64,000 bases of DNA, from contig NZ_DIXC01000060.1 of NCBI RefSeq assembly GCF_002435945.1, forward strand, positions 62,001-126,000, given 5' to 3'. Source of the DNA: Mesotoga sp. UBA6090 (lineage in GTDB: Bacteria; Thermotogota; Thermotogae; Petrotogales; Kosmotogaceae). Both the position numbers and the translations under genes were made by a program. The notes below the pieces were generated by a model that saw only the letters and a program-made list of their open reading frames with translations, did not search any database and was not told the origin of the DNA. Position 1 is the first letter of the stretch, and every line of letters starts with the position of its first letter. Below, in pieces: positions 1 through 9,838 of the stretch.

Positions 1-1017
1 AGTGAACAGGACTCTGTAAGAAACGCGATGATTACTGGAGAAATAGACCTGGTTATTGGTACGCATTCTCTCATTCAAGATGGTGTGGAATTTAAGAATC
101 TTGGACTTGTAGTAGTCGACGAGCAACATAGATTCGGAGTTAAGCAGAGAGAGACTCTGACATCTAAGGGAAGTCTTCTCGATAGTCTCGTAATGACAGC
201 CACACCAATTCCAAGGACTCTTGCCCTAACGGCTTATGGGGATCTCGATATTTCAACTATTCTTACGATGCCGAAGGGAAGATCACCGGTGAGAACAGTC
301 CTGCTTGCCAGGAGCAGATTGCGAGAGTTATACTCCTTCATCTCAGATGAGCTGAAAATGGGACATCAGGTCTTCTTCATATATCCTCTTGTTGAGGAAT
401 CTGAACAAGTAGACCTCAAGAATGCAACAGACGAAGCTGCAAGGCTTAGAGAACAGGTCTTCCCAGGAGTAGGGGTTGAACTGCTCCACGGAAGATTCAC
501 CGATACAGAGAAGCAAGAGATAATGCAGAGATTCAGAACGAAAAAGAGCATGATTCTTGTTTCTACAACGGTTGTTGAAGTCGGAATTGATGTGCCCTCG
601 GCAACGGTAATGGTAATCGAACACCCTGAGAGATTCGGAATGGCCCAGTTACACCAGCTTAGAGGACGGGTAGGAAGAAGCAGCCTCAAGTCGATTTGCG
701 TAATGGTTATGAATCGCGCTATTTCAGAAGAAACTCTCGCCAGGCTAAGGGAATTTGCTTCAACCTCAAGTGGCTTCGATGTTGCAGAGCTTGATCTGAA
801 GCTGAGAGGACCTGGAGAGTTCCTTGGGTTAAGGCAGCATGGAATCCCCCAGTTTAGAATTGGGGATATAGTTGCTGATCGAGATCTGCTTTTCAAAGCT
901 AGAGAAGACGCAAAGAAGCTGATTGACAAAGATCCCGAACTCTCTGAACATGGCTCACTACGAATCGAGATGGAAAGAGTTTATTCGGAAAAGGTAAATT
1001 TGATAGAGGTCGGATGA
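1..1017 (+). CDS. recG: ATP-dependent DNA helicase RecG, 5' partial
   Basis: This is the C-terminal part of RecG, the superfamily 2 helicase that remodels stalled replication forks and Holliday junctions. The open frame runs in from the left window edge, so the N-terminal wedge domain and Walker A motif lie outside. Visible are the motif II box DEQHRFG, the motif III TATPIPRTL, the helicase C-terminal domain with TTVVEVGIDVP, and the arginine-finger motif QLRGRVGRS. The end of the protein has the RecG-typical FDVAELDLKLRGPGEFLG segment. The stop is one base before the rsmD start, so the two genes are probably cotranscribed. Confidence 0.95.
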   Translation, partial: SEQDSVRNAMITGEIDLVIGTHSLIQDGVEFKNLGLVVVDEQHRFGVKQRETLTSKGSLLDSLVMTATPIPRTLALTAYGDLDISTILTMPKGRSPVRTVLLARSRLRELYSFISDELKMGHQVFFIYPLVEESEQVDLKNATDEAARLREQVFPGVGVELLHGRFTDTEKQEIMQRFRTKKSMILVSTTVVEVGIDVPSATVMVIEHPERFGMAQLHQLRGRVGRSSLKSICVMVMNRAISEETLARLREFASTSSGFDVAELDLKLRGPGEFLGLRQHGIPQFRIGDIVADRDLLFKAREDAKKLIDKDPELSEHGSLRIEMERVYSEKVNLIEVG

Positions 1018-1018
1018 T

Positions 1019-1576
1019 ATGTTGACGATAACAGGAGGAAAGTGGACGAGAAGATCGATAAAGACGACGGCTAGAAGAAAGACCAGATATACACCACAGT
1101 CGGCAAGGAAAGCGCTCTTCGACATTGTGGACGTAGCTTCGAAATCCTTCATTGATCTCTTTGCTGGAAGCGGAATAATGTCCTTTGAAGCTATGAGCAG
1201 AGGTGCTGCAGAGGCGATATCTGTCGATGTGTCGAAGAAAGCATGCAACTTGATTCTTGATAATAGGAATGAACTCGATCCTTCAATGAATCTGAGGATC
1301 GTTTGCGCCGACTTTCGCAGAGCGATCCCATCACTTATCAGACAGGGCGTGGGCGCTGACACTGTATTTGCTGACCCTCCCTTCGATGAAGAATACATTG
1401 AACCTTTCTTTACCGTTCTGAACCAGAACCCCGAACTCATAAACCATTGGGGTCAATTGATAGTCGAAACTTCAGAGAGAGAGAAGAAAACTGTGTTGGA
1501 GCTCTCCTCGTTGTTTCAACTTGTTGATCAAAGAGAATATGCAGGCGTTGTATTCTCAATAATGGTGAGACAATGA
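1019..1576 (+). CDS. rsmD: 16S rRNA guanine-966 N2-methyltransferase RsmD
   Basis: This is a 185-residue SAM-dependent methyltransferase of the RsmD family, which methylates G966 of 16S rRNA during 30S assembly. The N-terminus has the family pattern ITGGKW followed by TPQSARKALFDI. The SAM-binding motif is DLFAGSGIMSFEAMSRG, and the catalytic DPPF is present near residue 122. Length matches the family (about 180-190 residues). The ATG sits one base after the recG stop. The end overlaps the next start by four bases (ATGA), which suggests translational coupling. Confidence 0.9.
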   Translation: MLTITGGKWTRRSIKTTARRKTRYTPQSARKALFDIVDVASKSFIDLFAGSGIMSFEAMSRGAAEAISVDVSKKACNLILDNRNELDPSMNLRIVCADFRRAIPSLIRQGVGADTVFADPPFDEEYIEPFFTVLNQNPELINHWGQLIVETSEREKKTVLELSSLFQLVDQREYAGVVFSIMVRQ

Positions 1577-2043
1577 AGTTTCTTGTCGAAGACTCTTTGA
1601 CAAAGCTGGCGAAGAAACTTCGACTTATGGGGTTTGATACCGAGATATGCACTAGAAGTGAAATTGGCGAAGCATCTCTAGATAGAGACGTGTTTCTGAC
1701 AAAGAGCAGAAAGGCACTTGAAATTGCCTGGAAGTCCAAGATCAAATGCTATCTCATCAAATCGGAGAACTGGAAGTCTCAACTGAAGTCTGTAATTCAG
1801 CGATTCAAGATAGATTCGAACGATGTGCACTTTTTAAGCAGGTGTTCAAAGTGCAACGGCATCCTTGTTGAAGCTTCTCCAGATGACCTAGCTAACGTTC
1901 CGGAATATGTGGCACTTACAAAAGGCAGGTTTTCCAGATGTAGACGCTGCGGTCAGGTCTACTGGAACGGAAGTCATGTTGAGCAAATGAAATGGATGAA
2001 GGCCTTGTTGGAAAAGAGTGGTGATAAAACTGAAGAGATCTAG
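1573..2043 (+). CDS. Mut7-C RNase-domain protein with C-terminal zinc ribbon
   Basis: This 156-residue protein matches the Mut7-C/DUF82 family, a PIN-like predicted nuclease fold linked to a zinc ribbon. The N-terminal half begins MKFLVEDSLTKLAKKLRLMG, and the acidic residues of ED and LDRDVFLTKSR are typical of the fold. The C-terminal half carries two CxxC pairs (CSKC and CRRC) that would bind one zinc ion. The family is predicted to act on RNA, but a substrate is not established. It overlaps rsmD by four bases, and the following kinase starts inside its last codons. Confidence 0.8.
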   Translation: MKFLVEDSLTKLAKKLRLMGFDTEICTRSEIGEASLDRDVFLTKSRKALEIAWKSKIKCYLIKSENWKSQLKSVIQRFKIDSNDVHFLSRCSKCNGILVEASPDDLANVPEYVALTKGRFSRCRRCGQVYWNGSHVEQMKWMKALLEKSGDKTEEI

Positions 2044-4735
2044 CTTTGAGATTTCAGCCGATGAATTAATCAAAAGAATTCTCTCGAGAATTTCTTCAGA
2101 AGTCTCTTCCGATGCATCCCTGTTCATTCTGGAAAAATACCGTGACGTATTTAAAGAAGTTGATCCGAGGGAGGGTCTTTCACGTACGGGCAGAGAGATA
2201 AAGTTGAGCGACAATGACTTTCTCAGAAAGAGGACGGAGAATATCATCGACGAGAAGAACGTCATCGTATCTTCCCATCTTGGAGAACTAGAGGAGCGGG
2301 TTAAACTAATATGTCTTTCTTACAGTAATGAACCGCTTGGCCTGCTCTTGCTTTCTGCTGGCTCTGAAGTTAAGGACTCACTTAAAGCATGGATCAAGGA
2401 ACTCGAACTCGCGTTACACTATTCTCTCAAGAGGTCGACCGAAGAAGAAGGGTACAGGAGACTGAAACTCGTGTCGAGACTGACCTCGGTTCTTGAAACA
2501 GAAACTCATTCAGAAGAGCTCATTTACAAATCTCTGGAGATTGCAAGAGAAATGCTGAGGGTTAGGTGGATCTTCTTTCTTGAAAGATTCGAGACAAGAT
2601 TCCTTCTAAGAGCCGCCATAGGTGAAGGCACAAACCCTCTCAGAGCAATTGAGATGAAGATTTCCGAGGAACAGCTCGATTTACTTTCTCAGGAGAGACT
2701 ATTCGTTTCAGCCAGGAAGTCAGTGATCTCATCATTGATTTTCAGAGAAGAGATTTCGGTTGGCTCATTCATTACTATCCCTCTTACTGTTGAAGGAACC
2801 CTTCTTGGACTAATAATTGCGGCGGACAGGGAGGAAATCGAAGGAGAATTCAGAGCCTACAAACATCTCGATAAAGAAGACTTGAAGATGTTAGACGATA
2901 TCAGCAGAAGAATGGCCGTTGCGATAAGCAAAATAAAGCTTACTTCCAGACTAGAGCTAGAGGTGAGAAAACTCAAACAACTTGGAAAGAAGCATGAAGA
3001 GCTCATAAGTGAGCAGAAGGAGCAGCTTTTCAAGCTTAGCGTACTTCATAAAATAACTGACGCGATGAAAAGAAGCCTTGATCGAGAGAGAGTAGTCAGA
3101 ATTCTTCTCTTAGGCGCAACCGATACTTCGGGACTTAAATTCGACAGGGCGACATTCTTTAGAGTGGATGCTGTCCGCTCCCTGCTCGTTTCAGAAACCA
3201 GAGTAACTTCAGGAAGAAGAGATAGTAGACATGACAAATCTGTATACAGTGATCTTTCCAGATATCTTCAGGACTTATCTCTTGAGCCGTATGACTCTGA
3301 CGATAATAGAGTATCGGGTTCAATTCCATATCCTGGAAATCTGATTCTGGAGAGAGTGGTCCTCAGAAAAAAGATGGTTCATGTAACCCCGGAGATGTTG
3401 AGATTGAGAGTAGATGAGTTGGCGCTTATGAACAGAATAATCGGAACCGACGAATACTTGATTGCTCCAGTAGCCGGCGAAGAGGATGTTCTTGGAGTTC
3501 TGGTAGTTGACAACAATGATTCCGGGAAAAAAATAAGCAATGCTGATATGGAAATCATAGGGCTACTTGCCGATAGCACAGGAGTAGCCCTGGAGCTAAC
3601 TGAAAACTACAAGAGAATTCTGCAAATGGCTGAGAGTCTGGAGAAAGAGCGAAATCTGTCAAATTACTATCGCAAGTTTGTTTCAAGCATACTGCAGTCT
3701 CTCGAGTCTGCGATAATCGTCTGTTCTGTAGAAGGCGAAATAACAGAACTTAACAGAACGGCAGAGTTTCTTCTGGACCTGAGCAGGGAAGAACTAATAG
3801 GAAAGAGCATTGAATCAATTAGAACGAAACTTGGTAGCATTATTGACCTGCTGTCTGATGCTATAAGAATCGGGGAGACAATTACGTTAACGGATCAGCA
3901 CTTCGACGCTTTTGGCGAGAAACATTTTGATGTTCGAATTACCCCTTTGAGGGAAGAGAAGCGGAAGAGGCTGTCAGGTGTAATTCTATCGCTAGATGAC
4001 ATTACCAGAAGAAAAAAACTGGAACAAGAGCTAAAGAGCAGAGAGCAGCTTGCAGCGTTGGGCGAGATGTCGGCAAAAGTAGCCCATGAAATCAGAAATC
4101 CCATAACAATAATCGGTGGTTTCGTGAAGAGAATACTGGCTTCCTCAGACAGGGAGAAAACTGAAGAATATGCAAGGATCCTGATGGACGAGCTTCAGAG
4201 GCTGGACGGTATAGTAGGGGAAGTGCTGGAAATCTCTAGAAGAAAGAGCAGACCTTCCGAAGAAGAGTTTGATCTTGTTTCTGTCACACGTGAAATACTG
4301 GCCGGTTTTGAAGAAAAAGCCACGACAGAAAATGTTAAACTTGTCCTATACGCGAAAGAAGATAGAATTGAATATTACGGAAATAAGGATAGGATTAAAC
4401 AGGTTATAATCAATCTTGTTCAAAACGCCATTGAGGCCTCTGATAAAGCCGGGCAAGTTCTTATCACTTTAGAGAGAAGAATTGATTGCGTTTCTTTCTC
4501 GGCAAAGAACGGTGGGAAGACAATCCCGGAAGAGACTTTGAAGCGAATCTTTGAACCCTTCTTCACGACGAAGACTCTAGGCACGGGTCTCGGACTTTCG
4601 ATCTGCAAGAAGATCGTTGAGGAACATGGTGGAGAGATCCATGCCTCAAGCGGAATGGAAGGAACGGTTTTCACCTTCACTTTGCCGACTAAGAAATTTG
4701 GGAGGTTTGAACTTGAAAAAGATACTGATAGTTGA
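2021..4735 (+). CDS. Cytoplasmic sensor histidine kinase, GAF-GAF-PAS-HisKA-HATPase
   Basis: This is a histidine kinase of about 904 residues with no signal peptide or membrane segment, so it is probably cytosolic. Two GAF-like sensory domains (roughly residues 150-310 and 340-530) are followed by a coiled linker, a PAS domain (about 555-660) and the transmitter. The phospho-accepting histidine is in VAHEIRNP near residue 690. The N box is NLVQNAIEAS near 795, and the G2 box is GTGLGLSICKK. Two GTG codons, at 2018 and 2021, can start it; the second has the better spacing from GGAAAAG. The cognate receiver follows with 23 bases of overlap, and exopolysaccharide genes follow that, so control of the envelope locus is a reasonable inference. 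Confidence 0.88.
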   Translation: MIKLKRSSFEISADELIKRILSRISSEVSSDASLFILEKYRDVFKEVDPREGLSRTGREIKLSDNDFLRKRTENIIDEKNVIVSSHLGELEERVKLICLSYSNEPLGLLLLSAGSEVKDSLKAWIKELELALHYSLKRSTEEEGYRRLKLVSRLTSVLETETHSEELIYKSLEIAREMLRVRWIFFLERFETRFLLRAAIGEGTNPLRAIEMKISEEQLDLLSQERLFVSARKSVISSLIFREEISVGSFITIPLTVEGTLLGLIIAADREEIEGEFRAYKHLDKEDLKMLDDISRRMAVAISKIKLTSRLELEVRKLKQLGKKHEELISEQKEQLFKLSVLHKITDAMKRSLDRERVVRILLLGATDTSGLKFDRATFFRVDAVRSLLVSETRVTSGRRDSRHDKSVYSDLSRYLQDLSLEPYDSDDNRVSGSIPYPGNLILERVVLRKKMVHVTPEMLRLRVDELALMNRIIGTDEYLIAPVAGEEDVLGVLVVDNNDSGKKISNADMEIIGLLADSTGVALELTENYKRILQMAESLEKERNLSNYYRKFVSSILQSLESAIIVCSVEGEITELNRTAEFLLDLSREELIGKSIESIRTKLGSIIDLLSDAIRIGETITLTDQHFDAFGEKHFDVRITPLREEKRKRLSGVILSLDDITRRKKLEQELKSREQLAALGEMSAKVAHEIRNPITIIGGFVKRILASSDREKTEEYARILMDELQRLDGIVGEVLEISRRKSRPSEEEFDLVSVTREILAGFEEKATTENVKLVLYAKEDRIEYYGNKDRIKQVIINLVQNAIEASDKAGQVLITLERRIDCVSFSAKNGGKTIPEETLKRIFEPFFTTKTLGTGLGLSICKKIVEEHGGEIHASSGMEGTVFTFTLPTKKFGRFELEKDTDS

Positions 4736-5075
4736 AGATGAAAAAAACATGAGACTGCTTCTTGAAGAAGAACTTGAGGAGTCAGGTTTCAAAGTGGTGA
4801 GCGCAAGCAGTGCTGAAGAAGCAATAGGGATTCTCAATCTTGATACTTCATTCGACCTCATAACTATTGACATTGAAATGCAAGGGATGAATGGTCTTGA
4901 ACTTGCAGGAACAATACGTAAGCAATATCCTGAGAAGAAAATTGTACTTCTAACCGCTTACACACATTATAAGCATGATCTATCTTCCTGGGCTGCTGAC
5001 GCCTACGTAGTTAAGTCTCCTGATTTTTCGGAGCTCAAGTCGTTAGTTGAAAAGCTTCTCGGGGAAGAGAAATGA
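4713..5075 (+). CDS. Single-domain response regulator (receiver only)
   Basis: This is a 120-residue CheY-like receiver with no output domain. It begins MKKILIVEDEKN with the acidic ED pair, has the phospho-acceptor Asp in LITIDIEMQGMNG, the Thr of VLLTAY and the Lys of YVVKSPD. The TTG at 4713 is chosen because GGAGGT lies seven bases upstream; a longer frame from 4617 would run deep inside the kinase gene and lacks such a site. Lacking a DNA-binding domain, it probably works by protein contact or as a phosphorelay intermediate from the adjacent kinase. Confidence 0.88.
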   Translation: MKKILIVEDEKNMRLLLEEELEESGFKVVSASSAEEAIGILNLDTSFDLITIDIEMQGMNGLELAGTIRKQYPEKKIVLLTAYTHYKHDLSSWAADAYVVKSPDFSELKSLVEKLLGEEK

Positions 5076-5098
5076 TTACAATAGAAGGAGGAAGTCAC

Positions 5099-8000
5099 AT
5101 GCATGTGAGAATTATCTTACTTTCGATCCTGTTATTGCTAACGGTCTCCCTGTTTGGATACTCAGTTAGACCGGGCGACCTCTTGACAGTTTCAGTCTAT
5201 GGTTCCGCTGATCTTTCCAGCGAAGCCCTTGTGGGTCCAGACGGTACTGCTTCAGTGCCTCCACTTGGAAATGTAATGTTACTTGGAAAAACTCTTGAAG
5301 AAATCCAGTCGTTGTTATCATCTCAGTTTCTAAGCCAGGGTATATTGACATCAAAACCACAGGTAACCGTTTCGGTGAAATCATTTGCTCCTTTCATGTT
5401 TTATGTTCTTGGTGAAGTAAACAAACCAGGAGCTATAGAGTGGCACGATACTACTATTGGGATTTCTCAACTCTTGGCACTAGCCGGTGGCCTGGGAGAT
5501 GGTGCAGATCTTTCTTCTTCATTTGTTGTAGGAAAGGATGGATCTAGAAAGCAAATTGACCTGTCTTCGATTCTGTACGGAGGAACGGCTCTGACAGAAA
5601 AACTAACTGAGGGTTCAACTCTGTTCATACCTGCCGGAGCGCGGGCATGGATAATGACCATGGGGGAATTTAGATCTCCTACCCTTGTGAAGTTCAATCC
5701 CGGGATTACTCTAACCCAGGTGATTGCCAAGTCTGGAGGACTGACAGAAGCTGCCGACAATGAAGAGATCCTCTTAATCAGTGACGATATTGAAGGCAAC
5801 GTTACCGCCATAAACCTGAACGCTATTCTCTCCGGAAGAAACAAGGACATCCAGTTACCCGCAGGAAGTATCGTTATTGCAAATGATTCCTCCTCAAAAT
5901 CCGTGAAACTTCTAGGCGAGTTCAATAATCCAGCATCTATCTCCTATCATGAAAAACTCACCCTATTGCAGGCAATTGGTGTGGCTGGGGGGCTTAGACA
6001 GACAGCTTCTGATGGACTATACATTTTGAGGACCGGTCTAGCAGTACCTGAATCAGTGAAAGTCAGTGATCTCTTCAGCGGCTTGATCGAGGACATTACC
6101 TTGAATCCAGGCGATACGATATTCGTTCCTCGTCAACAGGAACGATTCGTGTACATCGCCTCCGCATCATTTGGAGGTAAGGTGGAGTTTAGCACAGACG
6201 AAAAACTATCTCTATTGAGCGCACTGGTTAAGGTTGATCTCTACGATCCCACAAATCAAGATTCGTTAATTGTAGTAGAGCCTTCAGGAGAACGTTTGGA
6301 GTTTTCACAAGGACAAGACGCAGAACTGGAGCCAGGATCGATGATAATCTTGCCGCGTGGAGAGAAGAACGTGTTCGTAACTGGAGAGGTTAGAAATCCC
6401 GGCTCAATACCATTTGCGAACTTCGAAGAGATCACTCTTGGAAAGGCAATAGCCAAGTCCGGCGGAGTTACTGAAAGGGCAGGTCTCGTTGAGCTAGTTA
6501 CGGAGACCGGGACGAGATTGTTCTCTGTTGAGGAATCGACAAAGAGCTCTCTGATTCTAAGTCCTCAGTCAGTAGTTCACGTCAAGGAAAAAGAACAACG
6601 ATACGTGTACGTCATCTCTTCGACAGAGGGCGGAAGAGTTGATTTTAGCGAGAAGGAGTCCTTCACTCTTAGGAACTTGCTGGCGAAAATGAATCTACTG
6701 AATCTCAATTCAGACAAGGACATTTCAATTATTGATTCATCGGGTGCGAATCAACTTGTAACGACTTCCAGACTATCTCTGGACGACCACAAACTTGAAA
6801 CCGGGTCAATTGTTATAGTTCCCGATATCAGTACCTGGATATACGTATTCGGAGAAGTGGGAAGACCGGGGAAAGTTGAGCTTGACAGAGATGACCTTTT
6901 GTTAACCCGTGCGATCAGCGCAAGTGGGGGATTCACGCAGAATGCCGATATTTCTTCTATTCAAGTTCTCTCCGGGTCTGATGCCACCGAAGTCAATCTT
7001 GATGAAGTTCTAAGAGGCTTTTCCAAAGATCCAACAATCAAATATGATGACCTGATCTATGTTCCCAGAATTGATAATAGGTTTGTTTATGTAATTTCGG
7101 AAGAGAGTGGTGGCAAGGTTGATTTTTCAGCAGGAGAGAGTATCACTTTAAGAAGTGCTCTTGCAAAACTGAATCTTGTAGAGATTTCGTCGGAAAAAGA
7201 AATCCTGGTGATTTTGCCAGATGGTGAAAAGTTTGAGATTCCGATCAGTTCTCTTGGGAAATCCGATTGGGAGCTGGAAATCGGGAGCGTAATCTTCTAT
7301 CCTCAGGCAAGCAATGTGGCAAACGTACTCGGACAGGTGCGGAGTCCCGGTACGGTCACCCTCAAGCCAGACATACCCTTTAATCTTTCGACCGTCATAG
7401 CTGCTGCAGGTGGAATCACCGATCTGGCAGACAGATACAATATTGCAGTGATTGACTCTAAGTCTGCTTCAACAGTTATTTATACAGTAGAAGATCTTTC
7501 GAGTGATCCTATTCCTAGCATTCCAGACGGAGCCACTGTGTTTGTCCCTGAAATGGATTCAAAATACGTATACATTTTGGGCGGAGTCAGAGAACCGGGA
7601 ATGAAGCTGATTAGTCGTGAAGAGACGAATCCCACGTTAACTAAACTCATCGCCATGTCGGGCGGTTTGACTGATCCTCTTTCTGAGAAGATTGAAATTG
7701 TCGATGTGAGTGAGAGAAGAAGACTCGATCTTCAGGAGATACTCGAAGGTTCCATCCAGGACCCGCAGATAGCGAGCGGTTCAATAATATATGTTCCTGA
7801 GACTTACGGGAGATTTGTCTATGTGATTTCTAGAGAGAAAGGTGGAAGAGTCGATTTCGCAAGTAACGAGGAAATCACACTGAGAACTGCACTCGCAAAA
7901 CAGAACCAGCTTCACTTTGATTCAAGCGGTAGAGTTACCGTAATCTTCCCAGATGGATCAAAGAGGGAAAGGAAAATTTCGGATCTGAAAGACAACGATA

Positions 8001-9826
8001 TGATCCTGTCTCCAGGATCAATAATAGTCTATCCAGATGTGGCCCGCCAGGTTTTTGTGATCGGCGCCGTAAATGACCCAGGGTTAGTGCAATTTGAGCC
8101 GGGAGACAAAGTTTCTCTGACAACTCTCCTTGCTCGAGCGGGAGGAATGACCCCACTAGCTCTAGGCAACAAGATACAGATTACAGATCCCTTCGGAAGA
8201 ACAACCACAGCGAGCGTCGATCCAATACTCCTTGGAAAGGCTCTGGATTTGAACCTGGAAGATGGTTCTTTTGTTTATGTCCCGATCTACGAACCAGTTA
8301 GAGTTAATGTAATTGGAGAGGTTAAGAGCCCGGGTACAGTTGAATTTGCTAAGAACGAATCTCCAACGGTGCTACTGGCGATTTCTAAGGCTGGCGGACC
8401 AACAGAAAGAGCTGCAACCAACATTAAGATCAGTGATCACGACGGGGAGGTTTTATGGCTTGATCTTGTCGAAGGAAACGACGTCCCGTTAGCTGGTGGT
8501 CAAACTGTTTACGTAGCTGGCGACGATCGATATATCTATGTCAGTGGTGAAGTCAACTCACCGGGCAAATACGAATTTGCAGTAGATGAGGAAATAACGA
8601 TTCTGAAGATACTGGCAAGAGCAGGCGGAGAGAAGTCCTCTGCTTCTGATCAAATTAGGATTCTATTGCCGTCAGGAGGAATTCTCCCAATAAGTCTTTC
8701 TCAGATTAAGAACGAAGGAAAGGATGCCTCTGTTGAAGCAGGTAGCACAGTTTTGGTACCAAAGCAGGTAATTAGAGTTACCGTTCTTGGTGCAGTTAAT
8801 AGCCCCGGTCTGTTTACTTTCAATCCTGATGAGAGTCATTCTCTCTCTGACGCGCTGGCGAGGGCCGGCGGCCTCATAGATGAGAGCATCGTTGACAAGA
8901 TAGCAGTTCAGGACGGGAAGCTCTATAACGAATTCTCTACATCTGTCCTACAAAGGCGGGGAGATTCACTTTCAGACAACTCGTTCATCTACGTGTCAAG
9001 CAAATCATCGATTTCCGTTACGATCCTCGGAGAAATCGCAAGACCTGGGAAGTACGAAATCAGCGGTACCAGGCCTTCTATAGCAACTGCAATCGCAATA
9101 GCGGGAGGGCTTGATCAATCGGTAACTACGCTAAGCCTTGTAGGAAGTGACGGTAGAGTGAAGCTAGTCGATGCACGAAAAACTGAGGAGTTGGCCAGAA
9201 GCTATCTGGAAGATGAGGATACTATAGTTGCACTGAAGAACTATGAGTCTTTCGTAACAATCATCGGTGACGTGAAGTCACCGGGAGTCTTTTCAGTCTC
9301 GGAATATGGAGATCTTTCGCTTGCCGAACTTCTGAGCCTTGCCGGCGGCCTCTCCAACTTTGAAACGAGAGGACGAGTATTCATTTCTTCAGCAGGAAAA
9401 ACGGAAGAGATATCCACTACACCGGAGGACTTCATTTCTCTTACCAGAAAGATCGTTTCTCCGGGATCAACTATCTACGTGCCTTATTCCGAACCGGCCA
9501 GAGTATACGTTTTCGGTGAAGTGCAGAGACCGGGAGTAGTAAGATTCTATGAAGGCATGACTGCGATTGAAGCGGTGATCGAGGCCGGTGGCCCAACAAG
9601 CTATGCTGTTCTCGGAAACGCGCTGCTGTTCCAGAACCTTGAAGAGCAACCACTTGTTCTTGACCTTGATCAGCAAAAAGGGAAGGCCGCCAAGGGCAGT
9701 GTTCCTCTTTTGCCAGGCAATATCATATTCGTTCCTCAATCATCGATTGTGAATATAAAAGACATAATGTCGATTGTTGCTTCATCCCTCAGCATAGTGA
9801 ATTCTGCTGTCGGCATTTTCAAGTGA
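5099..9826 (+). CDS. Giant exported polysaccharide-export protein with about 18 SLBB-like repeats
   Basis: This 1575-residue protein starts with a clear signal peptide (MHVRIILLSILLLLTVSLFG), then a Wza-type Poly_export domain (YSVRPGDLLTVSVYG, about residues 22-105). About 18 consecutive SLBB-like units of roughly 80 residues follow. Fourteen carry the classic GEV..PG start (for example FYVLGEVNKPG, VYVFGEVQRPG). Four units are variants that open with FVYV.S..GGKVDFS and continue TLRxALAKxNL. Each unit closes with a PGS.I.VP-like strand, and a short hydrophobic helix ends the protein. The ATG at 5099 is preferred over 5072 because AGGAGG is seven bases upstream. Wza proteins have two or three such units, so this is far longer. 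Its neighbours (CpsB, BY-kinase, Wzy-like) support a role in periplasmic or outer-sheath polysaccharide export. Confidence 0.85.
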   Translation: MHVRIILLSILLLLTVSLFGYSVRPGDLLTVSVYGSADLSSEALVGPDGTASVPPLGNVMLLGKTLEEIQSLLSSQFLSQGILTSKPQVTVSVKSFAPFMFYVLGEVNKPGAIEWHDTTIGISQLLALAGGLGDGADLSSSFVVGKDGSRKQIDLSSILYGGTALTEKLTEGSTLFIPAGARAWIMTMGEFRSPTLVKFNPGITLTQVIAKSGGLTEAADNEEILLISDDIEGNVTAINLNAILSGRNKDIQLPAGSIVIANDSSSKSVKLLGEFNNPASISYHEKLTLLQAIGVAGGLRQTASDGLYILRTGLAVPESVKVSDLFSGLIEDITLNPGDTIFVPRQQERFVYIASASFGGKVEFSTDEKLSLLSALVKVDLYDPTNQDSLIVVEPSGERLEFSQGQDAELEPGSMIILPRGEKNVFVTGEVRNPGSIPFANFEEITLGKAIAKSGGVTERAGLVELVTETGTRLFSVEESTKSSLILSPQSVVHVKEKEQRYVYVISSTEGGRVDFSEKESFTLRNLLAKMNLLNLNSDKDISIIDSSGANQLVTTSRLSLDDHKLETGSIVIVPDISTWIYVFGEVGRPGKVELDRDDLLLTRAISASGGFTQNADISSIQVLSGSDATEVNLDEVLRGFSKDPTIKYDDLIYVPRIDNRFVYVISEESGGKVDFSAGESITLRSALAKLNLVEISSEKEILVILPDGEKFEIPISSLGKSDWELEIGSVIFYPQASNVANVLGQVRSPGTVTLKPDIPFNLSTVIAAAGGITDLADRYNIAVIDSKSASTVIYTVEDLSSDPIPSIPDGATVFVPEMDSKYVYILGGVREPGMKLISREETNPTLTKLIAMSGGLTDPLSEKIEIVDVSERRRLDLQEILEGSIQDPQIASGSIIYVPETYGRFVYVISREKGGRVDFASNEEITLRTALAKQNQLHFDSSGRVTVIFPDGSKRERKISDLKDNDMILSPGSIIVYPDVARQVFVIGAVNDPGLVQFEPGDKVSLTTLLARAGGMTPLALGNKIQITDPFGRTTTASVDPILLGKALDLNLEDGSFVYVPIYEPVRVNVIGEVKSPGTVEFAKNESPTVLLAISKAGGPTERAATNIKISDHDGEVLWLDLVEGNDVPLAGGQTVYVAGDDRYIYVSGEVNSPGKYEFAVDEEITILKILARAGGEKSSASDQIRILLPSGGILPISLSQIKNEGKDASVEAGSTVLVPKQVIRVTVLGAVNSPGLFTFNPDESHSLSDALARAGGLIDESIVDKIAVQDGKLYNEFSTSVLQRRGDSLSDNSFIYVSSKSSISVTILGEIARPGKYEISGTRPSIATAIAIAGGLDQSVTTLSLVGSDGRVKLVDARKTEELARSYLEDEDTIVALKNYESFVTIIGDVKSPGVFSVSEYGDLSLAELLSLAGGLSNFETRGRVFISSAGKTEEISTTPEDFISLTRKIVSPGSTIYVPYSEPARVYVFGEVQRPGVVRFYEGMTAIEAVIEAGGPTSYAVLGNALLFQNLEEQPLVLDLDQQKGKAAKGSVPLLPGNIIFVPQSSIVNIKDIMSIVASSLSIVNSAVGIFK

Positions 9827-9838
9827 GGTTGAGCTATC

